Of a stretch of DNA of 64,000 bases, positions 16,894 to 26,401 are shown one piece after another. Each line of letters opens with the position of its first letter. The first letter of the stretch is position 1. The notes under the pieces were generated by a model. That model made no database searches and had not been told where the DNA came from. It was given only the letters and a program-made list of their open reading frames with translations. A program made the position numbers and the translations under genes. Source of the stretch: Scandinavium sp036495715 (GTDB lineage Bacteria; Pseudomonadota; Gammaproteobacteria; Enterobacterales; Enterobacteriaceae); contig DASXML010000075.1 of the NCBI GenBank assembly GCA_036495715.1, forward strand, positions 29,298 to 93,297. The letters are read 5' to 3'.

Positions 16894-18425
16894 AACCGCT
16901 CTCTGCTAACCTGCTGGTCAGAACCCTGGTCCCCGTCGTCCTGGTAGGTACGATGGTCATCGTGATTAAGTCCTGCCACAGCACCCATGAGACAAAAACG
17001 TCTGTTCCCCTTAAAGGCGGTGCAGTCATGCTGAAAGATTTAACCCCGGATGACCTGAAAGCGCTGGGTATCGAAGGCGATACGCCACAGGATACGTTGC
17101 GGACCATTGTGGGCAATTTTCGTCACGTTCAGGAACGTCTCGATACCATCGACAACGAAAACAAAACCCTGCGCGAAGCCAATAAAGGACTGATGGCAAA
17201 AAGCAACAATATTACCGATGAAATCACTCAGGCAGTGACGTCAGCCCGCGAAGCCGGTGAACAGCAACAATCCCGCCTGCGTGCTGACGTGACCTCACTC
17301 AACACCCAGGTCAGTACGCTGCTTGCCCGGTTGAAACGCGAAAGTACTGTGGACGGCGCGCCAGCGCCCGGAGCGGAGGGACAGGATATTCCCCCCGGGC
17401 TGGGTTATGACCGTGGGCATGTCAGTCTCACAGCAGAACCTCCGGTTGATGGGATGCAGTGGGTCGAACCTCATGATGGTATTGCGCTGGATGCCAGCGG
17501 GCACCCCGTGGGAGGAAGTAATACGAACCCTGCAACCGGATTCACGTTTGCATCCTCATTCCCGGAAAGTCCGTCGGCAACGCTGTCAGTGAATTCGTCT
17601 ACTCCACTCGCGGCATCAACGCCTGCACCGGATGAGTCCGTTGACCCTGTTTATACGCTCCCGGAGAACGCGACTCTGGTCGGCAGCAAAGCCATGACCG
17701 CACTGCTGGGTCGCGTTCCGGTTGACGGCAAAGTCACGGATCCCTATCCGTTTAAAGTGATTATCGGCAAAGACAACCTCACCGCTAACGGCATCGAGCT
17801 GCCGGACGTTCAGGGAGCTATCGTTTCCGGTACGGCAACCGGAGACTGGACGTTATCGTGCGTGCGTGGTGCTCTCACCAGTATGACCTTTGTTTTCACC
17901 GACGGAACGGTGCGTACGATCCCGGCACCCGAAAAGCAGAATGCCGAAGGGCGTCAGGAGGGACAGAGCAACAACGGTGGTAATACTGGCATTAATGGCA
18001 ATACGGGAAACAGTATTGGCTGGATCTCCGATGACAGCGGCATTCCCTGCATTTCGGGCACGCGCAAAAGCAATGCATCCACTTATTTACCAACCATTGG
18101 CCTGCTGGCGGCAGCCAGTGCCGGAGGTGATGCCGTCGCCCAGAACCAGAATACATCACAAACCAATGCCTACGGCGGTGTGACGTCAACGCTGACCGGT
18201 GATGCCGGGCAGGCGGTAGTTGGGAAGGCGCTTTCGGGCGGTCTGCATGAGGTAGTGGACTGGGCAAAGGCCCGCTACGGGCAGACATTTGATGCCATTT
18301 ATGTACCGCCAGGGCAGTCATTAGCCCTGCATATTACCCGCCAGCTGGACATTGATTATGCAGAGAAGGGGCGTAAGGTGAAATATGACTTCAGTCTTGC
18401 GGCTCATGGCACCGGTCTGGACTGA
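16890..18425 (+). CDS. Conjugation protein, PFL_4705 family (TIGR03752-like; VirB10/TraB-like)
   Basis: A 511-residue protein with an N-terminal membrane helix (about 10-27), a coiled coil (about 65-150), a Pro/Ser/Thr-rich linker and a C-terminal beta domain containing IVSGTATGDWTLSCVRG and the closing DAIYVPPGQSLALHITRQL. That last segment is the typical end of VirB10/TraB-type channel proteins spanning both membranes. It starts with GTG overlapping the previous stop. Position after the VirB9-like gene agrees. Confidence 0.85.
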   Translation: MKPLSANLLVRTLVPVVLVGTMVIVIKSCHSTHETKTSVPLKGGAVMLKDLTPDDLKALGIEGDTPQDTLRTIVGNFRHVQERLDTIDNENKTLREANKGLMAKSNNITDEITQAVTSAREAGEQQQSRLRADVTSLNTQVSTLLARLKRESTVDGAPAPGAEGQDIPPGLGYDRGHVSLTAEPPVDGMQWVEPHDGIALDASGHPVGGSNTNPATGFTFASSFPESPSATLSVNSSTPLAASTPAPDESVDPVYTLPENATLVGSKAMTALLGRVPVDGKVTDPYPFKVIIGKDNLTANGIELPDVQGAIVSGTATGDWTLSCVRGALTSMTFVFTDGTVRTIPAPEKQNAEGRQEGQSNNGGNTGINGNTGNSIGWISDDSGIPCISGTRKSNASTYLPTIGLLAAASAGGDAVAQNQNTSQTNAYGGVTSTLTGDAGQAVVGKALSGGLHEVVDWAKARYGQTFDAIYVPPGQSLALHITRQLDIDYAEKGRKVKYDFSLAAHGTGLD

Positions 18426-18435
18426 AGGAGAAGGT

Positions 18436-18849
18436 ATGTCTGGTAATCCATCGTTATTCCGTGGCCTGGTGCCTGCACTGCTGCTTATGCTGGCAGGCTG
18501 CAGTACCTCCAAAGAGGAAATGCTCCCGGCAGGCCACAGTACCATGCTGGCCCTGTGGCAGGAGAATGCATCGGGTACGCAGTCTGCAGTTGATAGTCGG
18601 ACGGTGCTCCGTCGGCCGTTGTCCCTGCCTGAAAGCAGGCACGAAACACAACTGCAGGACAGTTATTCACGCACCCAGGAAAATGAAATTCAGCAGACGT
18701 TTCCGCGCCTGCCGAACCCGGACCTGGTGATGTACCTCTTCCCACACCTGGTCGGAGGGAACACTCCGGTACCTGGCTACAGCACGGTGTTTCCGTTCTA
18801 CAGCCAGGTTCAGTATGCTCTGCCAGGTGAGAGAACGGAGGATTTCTGA
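18436..18849 (+). CDS. Conjugation lipoprotein (TIGR03751-like; VirB7/TraV-like)
   Basis: A 137-residue lipoprotein: signal segment plus lipobox LMLAGC with the lipid-bearing Cys at 22. The body contains FPRLPNPDLVMYLFPHL, characteristic of this ICE lipoprotein family. The ATG follows GGAGAAGGT; the frame is open 51 bases upstream into the previous gene but that start has no ribosome site. It probably anchors the core complex in the outer membrane, as VirB7/TraV do. It overlaps traC by one base. Confidence 0.8.
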   Translation: MSGNPSLFRGLVPALLLMLAGCSTSKEEMLPAGHSTMLALWQENASGTQSAVDSRTVLRRPLSLPESRHETQLQDSYSRTQENEIQQTFPRLPNPDLVMYLFPHLVGGNTPVPGYSTVFPFYSQVQYALPGERTEDF

Positions 18850-21644
18850 TGGCGTTCAGCCTGTTTCGTCGCAATCCTCCTGAACTGGGCGCACACCAGC
18901 CGGGTACCGGCCCTTTTGCCGTGGAAGGCCATGAGCCGCTCCGACAGGATCAGCCATTGCCTTCTGGCGAAGAAGCCCGACTTTATGCTAACGGTCCCTC
19001 TATTATCGACCACGTCCCATGGGGAGAATATCTGGCCGGTCCGCAGTGCATTTTGCTTGATGATGGCCAGTCGGTCGGTGCGGTGTATGAAATTATTCCT
19101 GTGGGTACCGAGGGGAGGCCCGCCTCCCGGCTGGATGAGATACGTGATGTGGTCGAGAACGCACTGCAGGATAGTCTGCCTGAGCTCGATGCGCATCCAT
19201 GGGTGGTTCAGTTCTTCTGCCAGGATGATACCGATCTCTCTGCATACATGGACAGTATTCGTCGCTATGCAAAACCATGGGCACAGGGAACGGCTTTTAC
19301 CGAAGCCTGGCTCAGAGAGCAGGAGCGTCATCTGACAAATATTGCGGCGGAGAAGGGTATTTTCATGGATGACGTCGTGACGGGTGCCCCCTGGCGTGGG
19401 CAAATCCGCCGTACCCGCATGGTCATCTACCGCTGGGTGGAAAACCCTTATCGGGAACCGCTGCCACCTGAGATGATGCTGAATCAGATTTGTGGTCGTC
19501 TTGTATCCGCGCTGAGCGGCGCAGGAATTGTGTGTCACCGACAAAATGGTGAGCAAATCCACAGCTGGTTGCTGCGGTGGTTTAATCCGGCGCCACAGTG
19601 GGTGGATAAGGCGACGCTGTATCGTTGTGCCCGCCACACGGATGATGCGCCGGACTCACTGCCACTTTGTAACGACTTCAGTGAAAGCCTGTGGTTTACG
19701 CGACCCCGCAGTGATGCGGAAAAAGGTGTCTGGTGGTTTGATGATATGGCGCATAAGGCGGTTCCTGTGACCCGTCTGCGAAAAGTACCGGCGACTGGCC
19801 ATCTGACCGGGGAAGTGAAGCATGGCGATCACCTTAATGCCATTATGGATCTGCTCCCGGAGGGGACGCTGTTTTCTCTGACTCTGGTGGTGCAGCCTCA
19901 GGATCAGCTGGAAGAGAACTTTGCCCGCCTGAGTCGCGACTCGATGGGGGAAAATGTTGATTCTCTGCGTGCCCGCGAGGATGCTGAAACGGCCAGAACT
20001 TACCTTGGTAATAAGCACAAACTCTACCGGGCAGCAATGACATTTCTTATCCGGGCTGAAGATATGGCGACGCTGGATAAGCGTTATATGGCGCTTAACA
20101 GCCAGCTTTTAAATAACGGGCTGGCAACGGTCAATCCTGAGCATGATACCGGACCACTGAATCATTATCTCAGGGCCCTTCCTATGTACTTTAACCCCGG
20201 GCGGGATAAACATAACTGGTACACGCGGCTGATGTTTGTACAACATTTTGCCTGTCTTGCTCCGGTGTACGGCCGCGATGCCGGCACTGGCAATCCCGGG
20301 CTGACATTCTTTAACCGCGGTGGTGGCCCTTTGTCTGTGGATCCGCTGAATAAGAATGACCGAACGCAGAATGCGCACAAACTGTTGTTTGGCCCGACCG
20401 GCGCCGGAAAGTCGGCGACAGCGCTGTGTGAGCTGGCACAGATGATGGCGATATACCGTCCGCGAATTTTTCTTATTGAAGCGGGTAACAGCTTCGGCCT
20501 CTACGGTGATTATTGTGCTTCGTTGGGGCTGAAGGTTCACCGCGTCAGTATCAAACCTGGGCGGGCTATTTCGTTGGTCCCCTTTGGTGATTCGCATCTT
20601 CTGCTGCAGGCGAAACCGGAACAACTGATCGTGAACGAAGAGGCTCTGCCTGATATTGATGAAGAAGATAAAAACGATGAGCGCGATGTGCTGGGTGAAA
20701 TGGAGATTGCGGCGCGGTTGATGATAACGGGCGGGGAAGCTGCAGAAGAATCCCGCCTGACCCGTGCTGACAGGGGGATGATCCGTGAGGCGATCCTCAA
20801 TGCAGCCAGAACCGCCGGTGTCGGGCAACGGCAAATGCTGCCGGAAGATCTGATGATGGCATTGCAGAGGATTGCACGGGATAACTCGTCTGACAGCGAG
20901 GGGCGGGAGAAAAGGGCTCCGGCACGCCGGGCGCGGGCAGAGGAGATGGCGGAAGCCTTGCGAATGTTTACGGAAGGTTTTGAGGGGGAATTATTCAACC
21001 GGCCCGGCACACCCTGGCCTGAATCTGATGTCACCATTGTTGACCTCGGAATGCTGGCGCGGGAAGGGTATGAGGCCCAGATGGCCGTAGCAGTTATTTC
21101 CCTGCTCAATGCCATCAATAATATCGCCGAGCGCGAGCAATACAGCGACAGGGAGATCATCGTCCCCATTGATGAGGCTCACATTATCACCACCAATCCT
21201 TTACTGGGGCCCTATGCGACCAAAATTGCGAAAATGTGGCGTAAGCTCGGGACATGGCTATGGTTGTTTACCCAGAACCTGGCTGATTTCCCGGATACGG
21301 CTAAAAAGATGCTGAATATGGCCGAATGGTGGATATGCCTGGTGATGCCGCCGGATGAAGTGGAGCAGATTGCCCGCTTTCGGACGTTGAGTGAGGAGCA
21401 AAAAGCCATGCTGTTATCGGCGACTAAGTCACCGCAGCAGTACACCGAAGGGGTGATCCTCTCCCGCAAGGTACAGGCTCTTTTTCGCTCGGTGCCGCCC
21501 AGTCTTTTTCTTGCCCTGGGGATGACGGAAAAGGAAGAAAAAGCAGAACGGCGGGCGATCATGGATGAGCTGAAATGCTCCGAACTGGAGGCGGCCTTTC
21601 AGGTGGCCCGGCGCCTTGATGAGCGCCGGGGAATGCGAGGTTAA
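18849..21644 (+). CDS. traC: VirB4/TraC-type conjugation ATPase (PFL_4706 family)
   Basis: A 931-residue ATPase. Walker A is GPTGAGKS (515-522) and Walker B is VPIDEAH (D775, E776), with the C-terminal QNLADFPDTAKKML segment typical of TraC/VirB4 motors. The N-terminal half is the membrane-platform-binding domain. An acidic insertion (about 605-625, DIDEEDKNDE) lies between the two ATPase halves. It energises pilus assembly and substrate transfer at the inner-membrane base. A TGATG overlap with the lipoprotein gene indicates coupling; after it the operon is interrupted by 542 non-coding bases. Confidence 0.92.
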   Translation: MAFSLFRRNPPELGAHQPGTGPFAVEGHEPLRQDQPLPSGEEARLYANGPSIIDHVPWGEYLAGPQCILLDDGQSVGAVYEIIPVGTEGRPASRLDEIRDVVENALQDSLPELDAHPWVVQFFCQDDTDLSAYMDSIRRYAKPWAQGTAFTEAWLREQERHLTNIAAEKGIFMDDVVTGAPWRGQIRRTRMVIYRWVENPYREPLPPEMMLNQICGRLVSALSGAGIVCHRQNGEQIHSWLLRWFNPAPQWVDKATLYRCARHTDDAPDSLPLCNDFSESLWFTRPRSDAEKGVWWFDDMAHKAVPVTRLRKVPATGHLTGEVKHGDHLNAIMDLLPEGTLFSLTLVVQPQDQLEENFARLSRDSMGENVDSLRAREDAETARTYLGNKHKLYRAAMTFLIRAEDMATLDKRYMALNSQLLNNGLATVNPEHDTGPLNHYLRALPMYFNPGRDKHNWYTRLMFVQHFACLAPVYGRDAGTGNPGLTFFNRGGGPLSVDPLNKNDRTQNAHKLLFGPTGAGKSATALCELAQMMAIYRPRIFLIEAGNSFGLYGDYCASLGLKVHRVSIKPGRAISLVPFGDSHLLLQAKPEQLIVNEEALPDIDEEDKNDERDVLGEMEIAARLMITGGEAAEESRLTRADRGMIREAILNAARTAGVGQRQMLPEDLMMALQRIARDNSSDSEGREKRAPARRARAEEMAEALRMFTEGFEGELFNRPGTPWPESDVTIVDLGMLAREGYEAQMAVAVISLLNAINNIAEREQYSDREIIVPIDEAHIITTNPLLGPYATKIAKMWRKLGTWLWLFTQNLADFPDTAKKMLNMAEWWICLVMPPDEVEQIARFRTLSEEQKAMLLSATKSPQQYTEGVILSRKVQALFRSVPPSLFLALGMTEKEEKAERRAIMDELKCSELEAAFQVARRLDERRGMRG

Positions 21645-22186
21645 CGTTGCTGCCGTTAGCCCAGCAGGAGGCACTGGTATCGCAACCTTGTCGCAAAAAA
21701 ATTCTGAAAACCTGTCCGGCAGATTTTCAGAGGCAGGCAATTGCCATCGTTACAAAGAATACTTCGTGAGCATAAGATAATTAATATAATTTAGCTGGTG
21801 AATTTATTTGGCTGATATATACAAAATTAAAATGAATGTCGTATATCTGGTACCATCCGGACATCAGTTTATTTTCCCTTTAATGCTGGATCTGCGGCCG
21901 CCACTGGCGGCAGGCTGCTATTTTTCACAGACTGGCGCCAGTGGCGGCCCTGCGGGTGCGGGCGGCAAAGAGCCCGCAAGCGTTGCGAAGCAGCGCTTTA
22001 TATCTGCACGGGAATTTCGTTTTCAGAATAATATTCCGTAAACACCAATATTAATCCGCGCAGTCATCAATGCATGACGCTGTAATTTGTTATATCTTCT
22101 TACGCCTTACTTTTCGCCGGGCCTTGATTCTGTTGTACCGGAGCGTAATATCCCCGACAGGGATGTTTACTTTTCGGGAATATAAT
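21645..22186. other. Long intergenic segment after traC
   Basis: No convincing gene lies here; a 77-codon TTG-started frame crosses the middle but has no ribosome site and is biased by the GC-rich repeat. The first half is AT-rich. Bases 21890-22000 are strongly GC-rich and self-complementary. The segment ends with the upstream region of the next gene. It marks the insertion of accessory genes into the transfer operon. Confidence 0.45.
21896..21949. repeat. Perfect 14-bp GC-rich inverted repeat
   Basis: GGCCGCCACTGGCG (21896-21909) and its exact complement CGCCAGTGGCGGCC (21936-21949) flank a 26-base spacer containing a T-run. Further GC-rich half-repeats (GCGGG...CCCGC) follow directly. As RNA it would be a very stable stem. 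It could terminate traC transcription, act as a recombination or nick site, or be a mobile repeat; the sequence alone does not decide. Confidence 0.6.
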
Positions 22187-22861
22187 ATGGAAAGGCCGAT
22201 TAATTTCTTTACACCTGATCAGAATGGTTATTTTAGTGCAGTGACATTCTGGTTTGTTGCGCGAATTCTTAAAACATCTGATGGCGAACGCTGGCTGGAG
22301 CCCGCGACAACTGTCGCTTCCGGTGATGATGATAAAGGGATTATTTTGTATACCTCCCGGCTGGATGCGCTGGTTGACTGTAACATACTGAATCGCGAAG
22401 GCGCGGCTATCTGGCAGGTTTATTCATTCGGTGATCTGGATGTGAAGCGAATAGTGCAAGACCGGCCAGTACTGACGTTTATGGTGACTTTCGGGTATGC
22501 CGCAGACGAGCGTTATCGCCTGATTCAGACAGACTGTGTGTATCGTCACCAGTACTTCCCGGTAACCTTTGATCTGCGCAACCGTGAACTCCGTGTGCTT
22601 GATTTTGAAAAGGGGCTTTTTGAGGACATTAATCGGTACTGGTTGCCACATTTTTCCAGCTACTGCAAATCAATGCTTACGCAAAACGAACTGCCAGCGG
22701 ATGAGTTGCAACAATATGCAGAGGCAGCGATCGCCTGTGCGGAAGTGACCTGCATCCCCGTCAGGCCTGCTCATGAGGTAAAGATGATCATGACGTATTC
22801 ACCGACGCATAACGACTGGCTTGTGGCAATAAGCGAGCCGCGACCGCTGGTTAAACATTAG
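22187..22861 (+). CDS. Uncharacterised soluble protein, accessory gene in transfer operon
   Basis: A 224-residue protein with no signal peptide or membrane helix. The start is the ATG preceded by GGGAA; an open frame runs 39 codons further upstream but lacks a ribosome site. The composition is ordinary, with aromatic-rich segments and no motif I can name. It sits with the next small gene between traC and the PFL_4709 gene, a variable slot in these elements, so it may be cargo or an element-specific regulator. No function is proposed. Confidence 0.55.
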   Translation: MERPINFFTPDQNGYFSAVTFWFVARILKTSDGERWLEPATTVASGDDDKGIILYTSRLDALVDCNILNREGAAIWQVYSFGDLDVKRIVQDRPVLTFMVTFGYAADERYRLIQTDCVYRHQYFPVTFDLRNRELRVLDFEKGLFEDINRYWLPHFSSYCKSMLTQNELPADELQQYAEAAIACAEVTCIPVRPAHEVKMIMTYSPTHNDWLVAISEPRPLVKH

Positions 22862-22906
22862 TGCAATACGGTGATGTTTCAAAGACGGGTAATTTGTGAG
22901 GAACCA

Positions 22907-23164
22907 ATGAATCAGACCGTTTCAGCAAACGACATGGATATACGCATCACTGAGATCAGACCGCTTCCCGGCGGGGCCTGTTATGAAGCGAAGGTACTGG
23001 ATATCTTTATTTCTGCCGGGAGCGGTCGGAAGCCGGCTCCTCGCCCGCCAGGTATGCCATTCTGGTCGCTGGGATTTGGTCATACCAGGCAGGAAGCTCA
23101 AGAGAGTGCCGTCATGGCCGCCCTTAAGGAGCTTAAACGCGTTATGGCAGGGCCGAAGATATAG
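22907..23164 (+). CDS. Small uncharacterised protein
   Basis: An 85-residue soluble protein with a central PAPRPPGMPFWSLGFGHT segment and a helical C-terminus. The pattern of a short strand region followed by a helix with alternating Ala/Lys suggests a compact dsRBD- or YcfA-size fold, but this is only impressionistic. ATG at 22907 follows GAGGA. It is 45 bases downstream of the previous unknown gene and probably co-transcribed. Confidence 0.5.
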   Translation: MNQTVSANDMDIRITEIRPLPGGACYEAKVLDIFISAGSGRKPAPRPPGMPFWSLGFGHTRQEAQESAVMAALKELKRVMAGPKI

Positions 23165-23281
23165 TTCGGGATATCTGCACCTGAACTGTCGAAATTATTT
23201 TTTTCGCCCGACGACTTTCCCACTGATTTTTCCATCTTATGACTGCACTCTGACTGAGCTATGACTCAGGGAGTGCGTTTC

Positions 23282-23680
23282 ATGAAAGTTATTCTCTGTG
23301 GCCTGATGGGTCTGTTGTTTTCAGCGGGTTCAACAGCGGCCACTGTCGTCTATATCGATGTCACGCATCCACTGGTGCGCCCGGATGTTACGGTCATCGA
23401 ACTGGATGCGGCCCTGCGTATGCAACAACAGTTGTTTGGCAGCCTTTCAGCCGATCCACAGCAGGCGGAGCAGCAGGCCCGCAGGATCACTGGCTCATCG
23501 TCTTTTAAGAGAAGTCAGCCGTTACTCGCAAAGGCCTGGTCAGACGTTGCTCATGCCTGGGCGATAGGGCTGAGAAAGTATCCGGCGGTGGTGTTCGATG
23601 ATACCTGGGTTGTTTACGGCACCACCGATGTTGATGTTGCCCGGCAGCAACTGGCAGCATGGCAGGTGAGGCATCCATGA
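23282..23680 (+). CDS. Integrating conjugative element protein, PFL_4709 family (TIGR03757/DUF1525-like)
   Basis: A 132-residue exported protein with a signal peptide cut near STAA. The C-terminal YPAVVFDDTWVVYGTTDVD is the hallmark of DUF1525/TIGR03757 proteins, which resemble TrbC/TraW-type thioredoxin-like factors of F-type systems. ATG at 23282 has GGGAG upstream. It overlaps the next gene by ATGA. It likely works with the following TraU- and TraH-like proteins in pilus or mating-pair assembly. Confidence 0.82.
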   Translation: MKVILCGLMGLLFSAGSTAATVVYIDVTHPLVRPDVTVIELDAALRMQQQLFGSLSADPQQAEQQARRITGSSSFKRSQPLLAKAWSDVAHAWAIGLRKYPAVVFDDTWVVYGTTDVDVARQQLAAWQVRHP

Positions 23681-24627
23681 GGATCGCTCATCGTCCACCC
23701 CGGCTGATACTGGTGGCATTCCTGGCCTGCTCGGGAGCGATGGCCAGTATCAATACTGCAGCGTTGCTTTCCAGTGCTGTCAGTCCTGATTGTATCGGCT
23801 GGCGCATCAGCGGCATTTGCTACTGGTTGCTCTGCACGCCGTTTGGCTGTTCGGTCAAAACATCGGTGAAAGTGAGCCATTTTATCCCTGAAGCGGTAGT
23901 TTCCAGCTATATCAGCCCCGGAGAAAATCCCTGGCGCGAGGTTGCTGATGTGACTGTGCTGACCGGGAGCGAAGAAAGCAACGGTATTCCCGCGGGTGGT
24001 GGCCGGGAAGAACTCAAGGCACCCGGTTTACATAAACAAAACCTGCATTTCTATTATGGTGAGGCCTGGGGGCACCCGGCGACCCGCCTTATCGGGAGCA
24101 TGATCTCCGGTTATTCCTGCGACAGTGCGGCAACGCCTTTCAATCCCTACTTCATCAGTGAGCTTGATGCTCTTCCCTGGCGATACGGTATGCCCGAAGC
24201 ATTATATCCCGAAGCCTTAACGCCAGGTCTTCGCGAACTGGGCAGTACAGCGGCGGGTGATATGTGGGGCAACCTTTACCCGCGAAGCGGTTTTGTCACT
24301 CAGACTGACAGCTATAAATCGGCGGCGGTCGTTGCTCAACGGGTCGCTGACATTATCACCCGCGAAGGGCAACTGCACGTCTACCAATCTCTGGTCGGAC
24401 AGCCGTCACCGGGATACTGGCCGCCCGCGCCAGTACAGGAAAATACCGGCATGGAAAATCATAAATGGCAACGCCTGGTTCCACAGATTTCTGTGCAGTG
24501 CGCCGTTTTCCCAGACTCTGGCGGGGAAACGTCTGCTGACGGTAATTATGCCTGGGCTCTTTGGCAGCCCTACAGCTGCTGTCGGCGGCGTGGGCAGACG
24601 TTTCTCTACAGTACCGATTTCTCCTGA
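23677..24627 (+). CDS. Integrating conjugative element protein, PFL_4710 family (TIGR03756-like; TraU-like)
   Basis: A 316-residue periplasmic protein with a signal peptide (about 1-23). Cys-rich blocks include CIGWRISGICYWLLCTPFGC near the start and paired Cys residues at the end, indicating several disulfides. The pattern matches TraU-like mating-pair proteins of the PFL_4710 family. The ATG overlaps the previous stop. The CxxC proteins upstream may serve its folding. Confidence 0.85.
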   Translation: MRIAHRPPRLILVAFLACSGAMASINTAALLSSAVSPDCIGWRISGICYWLLCTPFGCSVKTSVKVSHFIPEAVVSSYISPGENPWREVADVTVLTGSEESNGIPAGGGREELKAPGLHKQNLHFYYGEAWGHPATRLIGSMISGYSCDSAATPFNPYFISELDALPWRYGMPEALYPEALTPGLRELGSTAAGDMWGNLYPRSGFVTQTDSYKSAAVVAQRVADIITREGQLHVYQSLVGQPSPGYWPPAPVQENTGMENHKWQRLVPQISVQCAVFPDSGGETSADGNYAWALWQPYSCCRRRGQTFLYSTDFS

Positions 24628-24638
24628 AGAGGTTCGCA

Positions 24639-26051
24639 ATGACGTCATCGCGTTTTCTGCCCGTAGTTTCCGGCGTGCTGATGATGGCATTCGCCACCTC
24701 AGCCTGTGCCGTGGATACATCGCTCAATGCCTCCGGTGCCTCGGTTAGCGGGGCGGTGAACGACGGATTGTTCTACTCCATCGGGGGAGGCTCTGTGATT
24801 TCACCGCCTCCGGGTCGTAACAGCATGTCGCATATTGGCCTGAATGGTGACTGGAGCAGTGATTTGATGTGCGGCAATTTTGACCTGAAAACAACAGTGG
24901 GCAATCAGCTCAATGGTGTCACCAGCGGGTTTAAAGACCTGATGGGGAATGTTATTCAGGGGGCGACCGGGGCGGTAATGAGCCTGCCTGCGATGGCCAT
25001 TCAGCGTGCGAATCCGGGGCTGTACGAAATGCTGACAAACGGTGTGTTACAGGCAGGCTTAAGCTTTGATAAAGCACTGCTTAATTGTCAGAGCATGTCC
25101 AAAAAACTTGCTGATTATACGCTCGGCAGTAAATGGCAGCAGGCAGCCGTATCCGAAGAGTACAAAGATATTGTGGCTTCCGGTAATGGTGATGCGGTCT
25201 CAAGCGACCAGCAACTCCAGAAAGCGACCGGTGAAGAAGGTGTGACATGGATTGGCGGCCAGAAGCGTGGAGGCAGAGGGCAGCAGGCAATACAGCCCAC
25301 GCACGATCTTGCAAAAGCAGGCTACAACATGATGAACAGCCTGCCCGTGACCAGTAGCGACAGTGTCGAAGCCGGTAACTGTACCGGAACCGCTTGCCTG
25401 CGTTATCCCACTTCGGATGCAGCAGCTGCCGCTGTTGTAAAAGTTCTGGGGGACCGTTCCATCCGGACCTGCCGGGATACCAGCACCTGCTCCAGTGGGG
25501 GGATGGACGATCAGCCCGGTAGCACCGTCGCCGGCACGGGTTTTTCACCCATTCTCGATGATGCAGCGCAGGATAACCTCCAACAGCTGACGAAGCTGGT
25601 GAATGGGCAGTTGCCGCCCACGGGAGAAAACCTTTCAGCGCTTAAAACGGGCTCTCTGGTGGTGACCCGTAATGTCATCCTGGCGTTGCGGGATGATCCT
25701 GATAAAGCCGCCCTTGTGCAGCACCTCGCGGGTGAGTTGGCAATGGCGGACACCGTTGAGATGGCGCTCACTATGCGTCGCATACTGACCACCGGGGAGT
25801 CCGAGCCAAATGCGGCGGAGCAACCGGAGGCCATTGCCGAAGGCGATCGTCGTATCGATGCGCTCGATCGTGAACTCAATGCCCTGCGTAATGAAATGGA
25901 ACTGCGCAAGGCTATCAGTAATAACAGCCTGCTTACCACGCTCGACAGACAAAGCCTTCGCAACCAGGACAACCAGCTTCAACAGAAAAGCGGCAATGAG
26001 GATCAGGGTTTTGGCCTGATGAGTAAACCTCATGAAGCCGGAAGCCAGTGA
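24639..26051 (+). CDS. Integrating conjugative element protein, PFL_4711 family (TIGR03755-like; TraH-like)
   Basis: A 470-residue exported protein. It has a leader ending near SACA, an IGGGSVISPPPGR motif shortly after the mature start, several Cys residues in the middle and a C-terminal coiled coil rich in Glu/Arg/Leu. Order and motifs match TIGR03755/TraH-like assembly proteins. The ATG lies 11 bases after the TraU-like stop and is preceded by GAAGAGG. Confidence 0.82.
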   Translation: MTSSRFLPVVSGVLMMAFATSACAVDTSLNASGASVSGAVNDGLFYSIGGGSVISPPPGRNSMSHIGLNGDWSSDLMCGNFDLKTTVGNQLNGVTSGFKDLMGNVIQGATGAVMSLPAMAIQRANPGLYEMLTNGVLQAGLSFDKALLNCQSMSKKLADYTLGSKWQQAAVSEEYKDIVASGNGDAVSSDQQLQKATGEEGVTWIGGQKRGGRGQQAIQPTHDLAKAGYNMMNSLPVTSSDSVEAGNCTGTACLRYPTSDAAAAAVVKVLGDRSIRTCRDTSTCSSGGMDDQPGSTVAGTGFSPILDDAAQDNLQQLTKLVNGQLPPTGENLSALKTGSLVVTRNVILALRDDPDKAALVQHLAGELAMADTVEMALTMRRILTTGESEPNAAEQPEAIAEGDRRIDALDRELNALRNEMELRKAISNNSLLTTLDRQSLRNQDNQLQQKSGNEDQGFGLMSKPHEAGSQ

Positions 26052-26052
26052 T

Positions 26053-26391
26053 ATGAGACCTAGCAACACAACGTTTCGTATTCGCCAGGTGCTCTGCTTC
26101 CTGCTGGTTGTTGCACTGATTTTCCTGTTTTGCATGGTGCTGGCAGCGGTTGCCATTAACAACTATCCAGATGGCCAGAAACTTCGGGCAGGATTGCACT
26201 CCTGGCGCTGGCACCTCTTCGGCTGGCGTCTGCTGCTCTATAGCGGAATAGCGGTTGTGTGGCAGAGAAAAATACGTCCGCTGATACGGATTAGGCCATC
26301 GGATGTGCGTTGCCGTTTACTGAGAGCGGAGATACTTGCTGTGCTGTTTATTCTGGCGGCGGAGTGTATTTCATGGATATCGATTCTGTGA
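26053..26391 (+). CDS. Small membrane protein between traH-like and traG genes
   Basis: A 112-residue protein with about three membrane helices (16-38, 55-72, 92-110). An in-frame ATG at 26032 inside the previous gene is an alternative start. A short unnamed membrane gene is common at this spot in genomic-island transfer regions, ending just before traG. Function unknown; probably inner-membrane. Confidence 0.6.
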   Translation: MRPSNTTFRIRQVLCFLLVVALIFLFCMVLAAVAINNYPDGQKLRAGLHSWRWHLFGWRLLLYSGIAVVWQRKIRPLIRIRPSDVRCRLLRAEILAVLFILAAECISWISIL

Positions 26392-26401
26392 GAGAGGCGA
26401 A

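Noticed and set aside
18810..19637. Reverse-strand open frame of 275 codons inside traC
   Set aside because: It lies wholly within the well-supported traC start and lipoprotein end; composition and residues look like an antisense shadow.
21808..22041. 77-codon frame in the gap after traC
   Set aside because: TTG start without ribosome site, and much of it is the GC-rich inverted repeat.
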